Assembly (NCBI GenBank): GCA_947454705.1
Contig: CANGKZ010000036.1
Span: 1-54,521 of the forward strand
Source: Verrucomicrobiota bacterium
GTDB taxonomy: Bacteria; Verrucomicrobiota; Verrucomicrobiia; Limisphaerales; UBA9464
Reading direction: 5' to 3'
DNA length: 54,521 nucleotides
The notes beneath the pieces are model-generated. The model made no database searches. It saw only the letters and a list, made by a program, of their open reading frames with translations, and was not told the origin of the DNA. The position numbers and the translations under genes were made by a program. Positions 15,412-23,009 of the stretch are shown one piece after another. Numbering within the stretch: the stretch's first letter is position 1; every line of letters starts with the position of its first letter.

Positions 15412-16965
15412 ATGAATCTCCCCGCCAGCGCTCCATCCGGTTCCCCTCCCGTAGCCCGTCCCTTGCTGCGTGTCATCGTGGTGGAGGATTCCGAGCCCGA
15501 TGCGTTCGTGCTCACCGCATTGCTCCGGGCAGGCGGATGGCAGGTGGTTCAACGCCGCGTGGCCAATGCCACCGATCTTCGAAACACCCTCCTGAGCGAG
15601 CCCTGGGACCTGATTCTCAGCGATCACACCATGCCCGGCTTCAGCGCCCCGGAGGCCCTGGCGCTGGTCCAATCCACCGGGATCGACATCCCGTTCATCA
15701 TCATTTCCGGCGGGATCGAGGAAGGCGTGGCCATCGAGGCCATGAAGGCCGGCGCGCACGACTTCCTCATGAAGGGCGCCCTCGCCCGGCTCGTTCCCGC
15801 CGTCCAACGCGAGCTTCGCGAGGCGGCCGTTCGCAAGGCGCGTCGCGATGCCGAGGCCTCCCTGCGCGAGAGCGAACTGCGCTACCGGTCGGTGTGGGAA
15901 AACTCCACCGATGCCGTCCTGCTCATCGATTTCGAGGGATTGATCCGCTTCGCCAACCCGGCGGTGAACCAAGTGTTTGGCTGGGCCCCGGAGGAATTGG
16001 TCGGATCGCGCCTCAACCGCCTCCAGCCCCCCAACCTCCCTCCGGAAACGTGGTGGACCATGACCCGGACCACTCATGGGGCCCGCGCGCTGGAGACCAC
16101 CGGTTTGCGACGCGATGGTTCCGCAGTGGAACTCGACATCGCATTCACCGAGATGCGCATGGGCGAGCAGCTTTGGTTGGTGGCGTTTTTCCGCGACGTC
16201 ACGGAACGCCGCCGCGCCGAGGAGGAGCTCCGGCGGAGCCGACAGGAATTCGCCGCCGCCCGGGAAATCCAACAACGCCTGTTCCCGAAAGCCGCCCCGG
16301 AACTTCCCGGGTTCGACATCGCCGGGGCTTCGCATCCTGCCGACGCCGCCGGGGGCGATTACTTCGACTGGCTGCCCATGTCCGACGGCGCAATGGGCCT
16401 GGTGATCGCCGACGTCAGCGGTCACGGCGTGGGGCCTTCCCTGCTCATGGCCGAAGCCCGGGCTTACCTGCGTCCGCTCGCGCGACGCCATTCGGATCCC
16501 GCAGAAATCCTGAACCGCGCCAACGAGCTGTTGGCCGATGACCTGGGATCCGAGCGCTACATCACCCTGGCCCTCGTTCGGCTCGATCCGGTCCGGAGGT
16601 CGATCACCTACGCCAGCGCGGGGCATCCGCCCGGGCAGTTGATCAGTGCCGATGGCACGATTCGCAAGACCCTGCCCCGAACCGGGCGTCCACTCGGCCG
16701 TCAGGGGAGCGCTCCGTATCTGGCCTCGCCGGAAATCCCGTTGAACCCGGGCGACCGCTTGCTCCTGGTCACCGACGGGATCGACGAAGCGATGCGGGCC
16801 GACGGCGAATGCTTCGGATTGGACCGCGCCGTGGACGTGATCCGAAACGGAACCGAAGCCTCTGCGTTGAGCCTCGTGGAACGCCTGGCCGAAGCCGCCC
16901 GGGCCTTCACCGCGCCGGAACCGCAGGCCGATGACCTCACCATCGTGGTCATGCGGGCACTCTGA
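15412..16965 (+). CDS. Response regulator with PAS and PP2C-type (SpoIIE/RsbU) phosphatase domains
   Basis: 517 aa from ATG 15412; an in-frame TTG 51 bp upstream is unlikely. Receiver domain at about 22-140 (VIVVEDSEPD acidic pocket, phospho-acceptor Asp in DLILSDHTMPG, K in FLMKGA). PAS domain at about 165-285 (RYRSVWENSTDAVLLIDFEG, GWAPEELVG, FFRDVTERRRAEEEL). A short coiled coil (SRQEFAAAREIQQRLFP) leads to a SpoIIE-type PP2C domain (about 320-515) with metal-binding Asp in AAGGDYFDW, VIADVSGHGVG, LLLVTDGID and QADDLTIVVM. Such proteins dephosphorylate a STAS-domain antagonist in partner switching when their receiver is phosphorylated. A STAS-like protein is encoded at 17608. No histidine kinase is adjacent. 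Confidence 0.9.
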   Translation: MNLPASAPSGSPPVARPLLRVIVVEDSEPDAFVLTALLRAGGWQVVQRRVANATDLRNTLLSEPWDLILSDHTMPGFSAPEALALVQSTGIDIPFIIISGGIEEGVAIEAMKAGAHDFLMKGALARLVPAVQRELREAAVRKARRDAEASLRESELRYRSVWENSTDAVLLIDFEGLIRFANPAVNQVFGWAPEELVGSRLNRLQPPNLPPETWWTMTRTTHGARALETTGLRRDGSAVELDIAFTEMRMGEQLWLVAFFRDVTERRRAEEELRRSRQEFAAAREIQQRLFPKAAPELPGFDIAGASHPADAAGGDYFDWLPMSDGAMGLVIADVSGHGVGPSLLMAEARAYLRPLARRHSDPAEILNRANELLADDLGSERYITLALVRLDPVRRSITYASAGHPPGQLISADGTIRKTLPRTGRPLGRQGSAPYLASPEIPLNPGDRLLLVTDGIDEAMRADGECFGLDRAVDVIRNGTEASALSLVERLAEAARAFTAPEPQADDLTIVVMRAL

Positions 16966-17001
16966 GCGGTGACACGCTCCGAAATAATTCGGAAAAAACC
17001 A

Positions 17002-17029
17002 TTGAACCGAAGTCGTTGGGGCCTAGTAT
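17002..17029 (+). promoter_or_regulatory. Sigma-70-like promoter of tRNA-Pro
   Basis: A -35 box TTGAAC (17002-17007) and a -10 box TAGTAT (17024-17029) are separated by 16 bp. The -10 box ends 24 bp before the tRNA. This is the only plausible promoter in the short AT-richer gap after the phosphatase gene. Confidence 0.6.
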
Positions 17030-17053
17030 CCGCCCGCCTTCAAGGCAACCGGT

Positions 17054-17130
17054 CGGGGCGTAGCGTAGCTTGGTAGCGCGTCTGAATGGGGTTCAGAAGG
17101 TCGTGAGTTCAAATCTCACCGCCCCGACCA
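17054..17130 (+). tRNA. tRNA-Pro (anticodon GGG)
   Basis: 77 nt, with the CCA end encoded. Acceptor stem CGGGGCG / CGCCCCG, discriminator A, then CCA. The D arm contains TTGGTA. The anticodon arm TCTGA-ATGGGGT-TCAGA has anticodon GGG after the invariant U33. The variable loop is AGGTC, and the T arm is GTGAG-TTCAAAT-CTCAC. All four stems pair. It reads CCC/CCU proline codons. A T-rich stretch (TTCTTCTGTTTTT) follows directly. Confidence 0.97.
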
Positions 17131-17607
17131 TCTTCTTCTGTTTTTCTCACGATTCCTCACGAACTGCTGACTTCGTCCCCCAGTATCGCTCGAGGGCGGG
17201 ACTCAATATCGATGAGGATGCCTTCGCGCCCGCTCCGTGTTCTCCTTCGACCACCGCTCGTCGCTTCAACCTAAAAACGACAGTTCGAACCGCAGATGGA
17301 GAGGGAGATGAATCGTCGGATGCGCCTCCGATTCGTTCACCTGCTGGATGAGTCTCAGCAGCCTCAGCGCCGCGGCTGTTTTCTCCCGCAACTCCAGAAT
17401 TAGGCGGCGGAGTTCCTCACACGTTTGGAGTCCATTGTCTGCGCGGGTCCGTCGAACGGTTGAAAATCAACTGCCTGCATGCCTCGATACACGCCTCCCC
17501 GAACCGTCTGAAGACGCGACTCCAAACGACTGAGAAAACCCCCGGGGCAGCGTCGAATTCCCCTTCAACGCTTCAACTTTTTAACCCTTCAACCGCCGTT
17601 TCCAGGT
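17131..17607. repeat. Gene-free stretch carrying split copy of the GTTGAA/CAGATGG element
   Basis: No gene is supported in these 477 bases. 17264-17310 matches the left arm of the element at 4147 (TTCAACCTAAAAACGACAG, then CCGCAGATGGA and AGAGGGAGATG). 17563-17612 matches the right arm (TTCAACGCTTCAAC, then CGCCGTTTCCAGGTTCAACC). Between them, CGTTTGGAGTC (about 17424) and GACTCCAAACG (about 17519) form an 11-bp perfect inverted repeat. The arms frame a centre different from that at 4210-4290. Confidence 0.55.
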
Positions 17608-18150
17608 TCAACCAACGCCGCCGGGTTGAATCTTCCGTCCGCCCGCTGCGGTAGAATCGGTGGGAGCTGGAACGGACTGGCCCTCCTTCGATCCGGAAAG
17701 GGGCAAGTCCACGTACCGGGACTTCTCGATCTGCGGCGTCATCGATACGCCGGTCCGAGAGGAACCGATCAACCACTCGACGGCGCTTTTACGGTCGTTG
17801 AACAACTGCACGGCCAAGCCCCGGTTGGCACAAATGGATCGCCAGAAACGGATCATCTCCAGCATCGCCGGTGAATCCGACAGAATGATCGCCTCCCTCA
17901 GGGGAACCTTTCGGCTGTTGGCCCGGAGCAGGTCGGCAAGGGAATAGAGGTCGAGACTGGAATGGCCGCCGGTCATTCGCGCGCAATCGGCCAGGAGCAG
18001 GTGGCGATCCGATTCGTGAGCCAGTGCCAGCGTCTTGGAAACGGCATCTTCCGGCTCCTTCAGAGACACCTCGCCCATGAAGCAGGTTTCCACGATGGGA
18101 TGAGAATCCACGAGGCTGCTGTTCCAGGGCATGAAAACAACGTGCCCCAT
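17608..18150 (-). CDS. STAS/SpoIIAA-like protein, function unknown
   Basis: 180 aa from ATG 18150. A second ATG at 18132 (MPWNSSLV) has a better purine-rich stretch upstream and may be the real start. The central 100 residues (IVETCFMGEVSLKEPEDAV, then LLLADCARMTGGHSSLDLYS, LREAIILSDSPAMLEMIRFW, and RGLAVQLFNDRKSAVEWL) have the alternating strand/helix pattern of SpoIIAA-like STAS domains. The last 45 residues are low complexity. It starts 53 bp after the TlpA-like gene stop on the same strand, so co-transcription is likely. A role as the target of the RsbU-type phosphatase at 15412 is possible, but no conserved phosphorylatable Ser-plus-acidic motif could be assigned. A CCATTTTTGGTGC sequence overlaps the start codon. 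Confidence 0.6.
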   Translation of the reverse strand: MGHVVFMPWNSSLVDSHPIVETCFMGEVSLKEPEDAVSKTLALAHESDRHLLLADCARMTGGHSSLDLYSLADLLRANSRKVPLREAIILSDSPAMLEMIRFWRSICANRGLAVQLFNDRKSAVEWLIGSSRTGVSMTPQIEKSRYVDLPLSGSKEGQSVPAPTDSTAAGGRKIQPGGVG

Positions 18151-18203
18151 TTTTGGTGCAGTGGCAACTGACCTGAGAAAAGTCCAAAGTCCAAAACCCA
18201 CGG

Positions 18204-19436
18204 TCAGCGCGGCGCGGGGGCAGTGGGTTGCATCAGCCGGAGGGCCTCGGTGCATTCGGCTTCGAGGTTATCAAAATCGATACGCCCCTTGAGGGCGTGG
18301 ATGCCCGCCAGCGCGGCGTGGATGGATTCGGCCGCCTTCACCCGGTCCCCCAGGTGATAGTACGCCCAACCGAGCCTCCATCGGGCAAACTGCTGCCATC
18401 GACTGTCGGGCTTCGCGGCATCCGCACTTCGCTTCGCGGCTTGCCAGGCGAGCTTGGTGTCAAAGCGCGCCTCATCCGAGGTGGCGACAATGCAGGCCGA
18501 GAGAAAGCTCATGATGTCGTCATTCGTGCCATGCTTCGCAATGAGTTCGCGGGCGTAGTCGTTCACCGGATCCACCCGGTTTCGCTGCAGCAATAGCATC
18601 AACTTCCACTGATACGCCCCGGCGACCTCGCTGGAAGGATCGGCCGCAAATGCCGCGTTCAAACTGGCAAGCGCGGCCGCAGAATCCCCGCGTTCCATGG
18701 CGGCCCGATACCCCGGATACCTGGCATCGGTGCCCGACGCCCGCTTGCGCGCGGCTTCGATGTCGACCGCGCTTCGGGACAGCGCTTCCGCTTCCGCCTG
18801 TTGCTGCCGGGCCGATTCCCGAGCGTAGTCAAAGGTTCCTGCGAGGACTTCCGACACGATGCGATCTATGACCGCCGGATCCCCGATCCCGGCCCAGGCG
18901 ACCCGTCCCTTTCGATCCAGGATGTAAGCGGTGGGAATCCCGCCGGTGCCTGTCGGCTTGAACCAGGTGGCATGCATCCGGCGATCCACGGTGTCCACGG
19001 CCACTGGATAGGTCATCTGATCCCCCATCTTCCGGACAAACGCCCGCACGCGCTGCACGTAGGCGGTGTCCTCCGGCGTTTCCTGAGCTTCCGAGATGCT
19101 CACCCCAATCACCTCCACATCGTTCGTGGCCCGCTGCGAAAGTCGGGTCAGGTGAGGAATCGCCGCCCGGCATGGCCCGCACCACGTCGCCCAGAAGTCG
19201 ATGACATATACTTTTCCAGGCTGCCACGAACGAATGGGGCCGCCCTGGATCCACGATCCAACCACCAAGGGGGGAGGCGGCTTGCCGATTAGTGCATCGA
19301 TCGGATTGGCGCGAGTGGATTCCGCCGCCGACCCCGACCCACGAGCCACCAGCAGGAGCATCCCTACAAGCCATTGGGTCGCAACTACTCTCATCCATCG
19401 CTTGCTTTGGAATGGTTGGAGCCAGGGAGCGTTCAT
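18204..19436 (-). CDS. TlpA-like thioredoxin-domain protein with TPR-like C-terminus
   Basis: 410 aa. ATG 19436 is the first of two candidates; ATG 19394 would still keep the signal peptide (RVVATQWLVGMLLLVARGSG). The thioredoxin-fold domain spans about 50-205: YVIDFWATWCGPCRAAIPHL carries the CxxC redox site, followed by DVEVIGVSISEAQ and the cis-Pro region GTGGIPTAYILDRKGRVAW. The C-terminal half (about 225-400) is alpha-helical with TPR-like repeats (AMERGDSAAALASLNAAFAA, WQQFARWRLGWAYYHLGDR). Such proteins act outside the cytoplasmic membrane as thiol-disulfide reductases, often for cytochrome maturation. The substrate is not evident. First gene of a probable pair with the STAS-like gene. 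Confidence 0.85.
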   Translation of the reverse strand: MNAPWLQPFQSKRWMRVVATQWLVGMLLLVARGSGSAAESTRANPIDALIGKPPPPLVVGSWIQGGPIRSWQPGKVYVIDFWATWCGPCRAAIPHLTRLSQRATNDVEVIGVSISEAQETPEDTAYVQRVRAFVRKMGDQMTYPVAVDTVDRRMHATWFKPTGTGGIPTAYILDRKGRVAWAGIGDPAVIDRIVSEVLAGTFDYARESARQQQAEAEALSRSAVDIEAARKRASGTDARYPGYRAAMERGDSAAALASLNAAFAADPSSEVAGAYQWKLMLLLQRNRVDPVNDYARELIAKHGTNDDIMSFLSACIVATSDEARFDTKLAWQAAKRSADAAKPDSRWQQFARWRLGWAYYHLGDRVKAAESIHAALAGIHALKGRIDFDNLEAECTEALRLMQPTAPAPR

Positions 19437-19514
19437 CCGGAAACGCTACGATGCACCGGCCCGGGAAGCACGCGACTTCCCGGTTTTGACGGCCCCATTG
19501 CCGCGCAAGACAAC

Positions 19515-19555
19515 AAAAACCCGATTCCCAAGCCACGGCGGGCGCAGGAATCGGG
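19515..19555 (-). terminator. Rho-independent terminator of the CHRD/PEP-CTERM gene
   Basis: Stem CCCGATTCC (19520-19528) / GGAATCGGG (19547-19555), 9 bp, with an 18-base GC-rich loop. It is followed on the minus strand by TTTTTG. It lies 32 bp past the stop codon at 19587 and between two minus-strand genes. Confidence 0.8.
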
Positions 19556-19586
19556 ATGCTGAACTCTTAAAATGGGAAGGCCGACC

Positions 19587-20167
19587 TTACTTCTGCGCCT
19601 TGGCGCGGGCGCGGCGAATCAGGGCGAACGCGCCGAGCAAGCCACCGACGACGGCAGCGGTCTCACCGGGTTCGGGAACCGGAGCGAGGAAGCCGCCGAT
19701 TTCACCGCCGGGGAACGAGGAAGTGTGAAGATTCACGTAGGCCTTGCCGGCGTTGATGTCGGCGATCAGCGCGGTCTCCGCAGCAGAAGCGGTCGGCTGG
19801 GAGGCGTAGCTGCCGCTGTAGGTCGAGAGCTGCGTGAGATCAAGGGTCACGCTGTAGGTGCCGGAAGATCCCGAAGGAAACCCGGGGAAATTGAGGGCCA
19901 CACCGGCAGTCCCGGTGAATGGCGAGGCGGTTGCCGCGTGCACGTGGGAGACTGTTGAGGTGCCCGTGCCCACCCAATAGTACTGAGCCACCGTCAACGT
20001 GTGAGCCACGTTGTCGTAGTTCAATTGAGCGTATCCGGTTGCCAAACTTCCGCTCGCACCGCCCGGCTCCACAAAGGAACCCGTCAGGTTGGCTCCGTAT
20101 TGAAATACAGCCGCGTGGGCATAGGTCGCGAGCGCAACCACAGCAGGGAGAAGCAGGATTTTTTCAT
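19587..20167 (-). pseudogene. CHRD-domain PEP-CTERM protein with frameshift in the signal peptide
   Basis: The open frame from GTG 20141 gives 184 aa with a CHRD domain (about 10-140: GTGTSTVSHVHAATASPFTG, YVNLHTSSFPGGEIGGFL) and a PEP-CTERM tail (VPEPGETAAVVGGLLGAFAL, then RRARAK). That frame begins in the middle of a signal peptide. ATG at 20167 is followed by exactly six A. With one more A the reading would be MKKILLLPAVVALATYAHA, a textbook signal peptide joining the open frame perfectly. As written, ATG 20167 runs into another frame. Either one A was lost in the sequence, or the A-tract varies naturally and switches the protein on and off. The feature is called a pseudogene only because of this single base. 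CHRD domains are found in secreted proteins; the role is unknown. Confidence 0.75.
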
Positions 20168-20484
20168 GGTTTGTTCGGAAGATTCCTTAGAACAGTGCGA
20201 ATTGCTCCTAGGGGAATATCGGATTCCGAACCCGAGGTCAAGCCCTAGTAGGCCTCCGCGAAGCAGTACCAAAGTTGGAACTTCGCCAAGATCCAAAGTC
20301 CAATCTCCTTCGCGCCTACCCGAGCAGCGTCAACGCGGTACCCCAGCCGAAAACGTCCAATCGCGCATCCTGCATCCTCCATCTCCAATCCTGCCTCCCT
20401 CATCCACCTTGAGAACTCCCGCCGTTGCAGGTCTGTCTAAATATTTCTCGCCCGGCAGCGTCAGTCCGGCAGAATTTGAAATCC
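20168..20484. repeat. Gene-free divergent region with dispersed motifs
   Basis: 317 bases between two divergent genes. It contains GTACCAAAGTTGGA at 20266-20279 (a CCAANNTTGGTAC motif on the minus strand), AAGATCCAAAGTCCAATCTCC just after it, the GCGTCAACGCGGTACCCC string (about 20328, near copy at 1848), and a CATCCTGCATCCTCCATCTCC pyrimidine run. Promoters for both neighbours must lie here, but no clear -35/-10 pair was identified. Confidence 0.5.
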
Positions 20485-21693
20485 ATGTCTCCCATTGAGC
20501 GCACCATCGAGGTCCGCTGGCGGCATCAGGTGCGGTTCACCCACGGGGTGTTCGCGCCGGACAATGCCCTGCTTGCAGATCTCCTCACCGACGGTCGCAC
20601 CGCGCCGTTCCATCGCCGATCGAAGGCGCTGGTGGTCCTCGATGAATCGCTCGCCACGGCCCGGCCGGAGCTGGTGCGGATGATCGAGCAGTATTTTGCG
20701 GGGCATTCCGATTCCCTGACCCTGGTGGCTGCCCCGGTGCTGATGGTCGGAGGCGAGGCGGTGAAGAACGCGTTTTTCCGGGTGTCGGAAGTGCATGCCT
20801 TGATCGATCGATACCACGTGGACCGGCACGATTACGTCCTCGCGATCGGTGGCGGCGCGCTGCTCGACATGGTGGGGCTGGCCGCAGCGACCGCGCACCG
20901 CGGGGTGCGTCTCGTTCGACTTCCCACCACCACGCTGGCCCAGGACGATTCGGGCGTGGGCGTGAAAAACGGCATCAATGCCTTCGGGAAGAAGAATTTC
21001 GTGGGCACTTTCGCGCCGCCCTTTGCGGTGATCAACGACTTCCAGTTTTTGGAAACGCTGTCCCCGCGCGACAAGCGGGCCGGATATGTGGAGGCAGTGA
21101 AAGTGGCCTGCATCCGGGATGCGGCATTCTTCACCCAACTCGAGGAGGATGCGGACCGGCTGGCCCGGTTTGAACCTCCGGCGATGCACCGCCTGATTCA
21201 TCGCAGTGCCGAACTGCATCTGAATCACATTGCCGATGGCGGCGATCCCTTCGAGATGGGCAGCGCGCGTCCGCTCGATTTCGGTCACTGGGCCGCACAC
21301 AAATTGGAGCAGCTCTCCGAATACCGGATCCGGCACGGCGAAGCCGTCGCGGTGGGCATCGCGCTCGACGTGATCTACGCGCGCCGGATGGCCTACCTCA
21401 CTCCGGCGGAATCCGAGCGAATCCTCACCCTGCTCGATCGACTCGGCTTCGAATTGTTCGCGAGCGAGCTGCTGCATCGGGACGAAAACGGTCAGCTGTT
21501 GGTGGTGGCCGGACTGGAGGAATTCCGCGAGCACCTCGGCGGAGAGCTCACCATCACGCTCCTGCGGCAAATCGGGCAGGGCTTCGAGGTGCATGAGATG
21601 AATCTGCCGCTCGTGGTCCAGTCGATTCACGAACTTCAGGAACGGCAGTCCCGTCGCAGCCGGGTTTTGATCCCATCACGCCAGGCGGGTTGA
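20485..21693 (+). CDS. 3-dehydroquinate synthase-like sugar phosphate cyclase (EboD-like)
   Basis: 402 aa from ATG 20485. NAD-binding motif YVLAIGGGALLDMVGLAAAT (about 115-135). Then LPTTTLAQDDSGVGVKNGINAFGKKNF and the zinc ligands Glu in YVEAVK, His in DFGHWAAHKLE and His in RHGEAVAVGIALD. These are the AroB superfamily landmarks. The wording of the blocks (GDPFEMGSARPLDFGHWAAH) fits, from memory, the EboD group of the ebo/edb clusters rather than housekeeping AroB. EboD cyclises a sugar phosphate of unknown identity in a cofactor-transport pathway. No other ebo genes (UbiA-like prenyltransferase, TatD-like hydrolase) are in the window, so the pathway is undecided. It stands alone on its strand. 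Confidence 0.8.
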   Translation: MSPIERTIEVRWRHQVRFTHGVFAPDNALLADLLTDGRTAPFHRRSKALVVLDESLATARPELVRMIEQYFAGHSDSLTLVAAPVLMVGGEAVKNAFFRVSEVHALIDRYHVDRHDYVLAIGGGALLDMVGLAAATAHRGVRLVRLPTTTLAQDDSGVGVKNGINAFGKKNFVGTFAPPFAVINDFQFLETLSPRDKRAGYVEAVKVACIRDAAFFTQLEEDADRLARFEPPAMHRLIHRSAELHLNHIADGGDPFEMGSARPLDFGHWAAHKLEQLSEYRIRHGEAVAVGIALDVIYARRMAYLTPAESERILTLLDRLGFELFASELLHRDENGQLLVVAGLEEFREHLGGELTITLLRQIGQGFEVHEMNLPLVVQSIHELQERQSRRSRVLIPSRQAG

Positions 21694-21807
21694 CCCGGTC
21701 TCAACGCGCGATCCACGGCACCCGGCAGCCACCGTGCCGTTTCGGCGTGGAGCAATCGTCCCGGCGTTCCGGACCGCATCAAATTCGAGAATCCGCCCGA
21801 GGCAGAT

Positions 21808-22287
21808 TCACTCGATTTGCGTTCCGTCGAGGAACACGAGTCTGCGGTGCCCATCGACGTCGTGAATCCACCCCAGGGGGCGGCCGGAAAACGCTGCGAG
21901 CAATGCCTCATCGGTCAGCACCCTGAAACCGCGGGGTGAGGCTTCGGTCCGCACCACCGCAAATTGGGCCGATTCGCTTCGCGCAATCGGAACCGTCGTC
22001 CCGACTGTTCTCACCAAAATCCCGGTGGGGATCGGCCGTGTGTTCACCGTCTGGTAAGCTTCACGCTTCACCGCTGTCGGCTTCGGCTGGCTCAACCACA
22101 CGCCCGCCACCATCAACAGGGAAAAGACGACCGCCGCCGCGCCCCGGACCTGGCGGCGGCGACGACGTCGGCTGCGCGCCAGCGAAACCACGAGCTCAAG
22201 CGTGCTCTCGCGGAATCGACCGAGTTCGGAATCAAACAGGACCTCCTCCAACAGCGGCGGGGATGAGGGCTCAGGGTTTGGCTTCAT
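21808..22287 (-). CDS. Putative anti-sigma/membrane partner of second ECF sigma factor
   Basis: 159 aa. The soluble N-terminal part is about 45 residues with a basic stretch (RSRRRRRRQVR), then one membrane segment (about 50-66, AAAVVFSLLMVAGVWLS) and a C-terminal domain outside the membrane (about 70-159) ending in LGWIHDVDGHRRLVFLDGTQ. The ATG at 22287 lies 17 bp inside the sigma gene, so translation is coupled. There is no zinc-finger anti-sigma motif. Function is inferred only from the coupling with the sigma factor. Nothing else is recognised in it. Confidence 0.6.
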   Translation of the reverse strand: MKPNPEPSSPPLLEEVLFDSELGRFRESTLELVVSLARSRRRRRRQVRGAAAVVFSLLMVAGVWLSQPKPTAVKREAYQTVNTRPIPTGILVRTVGTTVPIARSESAQFAVVRTEASPRGFRVLTDEALLAAFSGRPLGWIHDVDGHRRLVFLDGTQIE

Positions 22288-22963
22288 TTCGAATCCGTTT
22301 CAGGAGTTGAAGTCGCAATCGTTCACGAATCCGTGCGAGTCGGGACTCCACGGCCTTCGGTGTTGTTCCAAGTTCGACAGCCATCCCGGGAATGGAGCTG
22401 CGTGTTTCATACCGGGCCAGAATCAAGGCGCGTTCCTCAGCAGGAAGTTCGGCCAGCGTTTCCCGAAGCCACAGGTTGAGTTGCTGATCGGCATCGTGAT
22501 TCGCAGACGACGTTGAGGGATCCACGCGGCAAAACCACTCCCGCGCGTACGAGGCGAGCAACGCGGTGTACCGATTTTGATGCCTCGCTCCATCCCGTGC
22601 CGCGCTGCGTGCGAGGACCGAGAGCCAGCTCCAGAACACCGCCTCGGACTCAAACCGTCGGACATGCCGGTTCACCCGGAGCAGCGTTTGCTGAAGTGCA
22701 TCGCGCGCCGCCTCTTCGTCCCCGCGCACCACCACGAGGAGGTAGCGCAACAATCGATCAAAATAGGTCCGATGAAATTCGCGCCACGATTCCTCGTCGC
22801 CGCGTGCGAGTCCGGCGGTGAGCTCGGACACCAACGCATCGGGACCGGATTCGTGGGATTCGCTCACAGAAGGTCGCGCCGCCCCACGGAACTTCGGGAA
22901 TTCCAGCGGCCATGGCCCAGCAGGCTTCTCCCGCCAGTCGAATGAGGTTCCCCGTGCATGCAT
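22271..22963 (-). CDS. ECF-family RNA polymerase sigma factor
   Basis: 230 aa. The first 35 residues are an unusual extension; a later start is possible, but ATG 22963 is the best in frame. Region 2 spans about 50-115 (TAGLARGDEESWREFHRTYF, then AARDALQQTLLRVNRHV and FWSWLSVLARSAARD). Region 4 spans about 165-225 (LPAEERALILARYE, GMAVELGTTPKAVESRLARI). It shares 17 bp with the next gene and starts 46 bp after the secreted hypothetical gene at 23010, so three genes probably form one unit. Target promoters unknown. Confidence 0.88.
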   Translation of the reverse strand: MHARGTSFDWREKPAGPWPLEFPKFRGAARPSVSESHESGPDALVSELTAGLARGDEESWREFHRTYFDRLLRYLLVVVRGDEEAARDALQQTLLRVNRHVRRFESEAVFWSWLSVLARSAARDGARHQNRYTALLASYAREWFCRVDPSTSSANHDADQQLNLWLRETLAELPAEERALILARYETRSSIPGMAVELGTTPKAVESRLARIRERLRLQLLKRIRNEAKP

Positions 22964-23009
22964 TTCAGGTCCACCCGCCCCAGGCCTGATTGATTCGTTG
23001 GACCTCCGG

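Noticed and set aside
14107-16626. Very long open frame (839 codons) on the minus strand
   Set aside because: It runs antisense to the GNAT-fold and RsbU-type genes, has a protein composition typical of a shadow of GC-rich coding DNA, and matches no motif.
20168-20296. Short open frame starting at ATG 20167 in the other frame
   Set aside because: Explained better as the frameshifted start of the CHRD gene than as a separate small protein.
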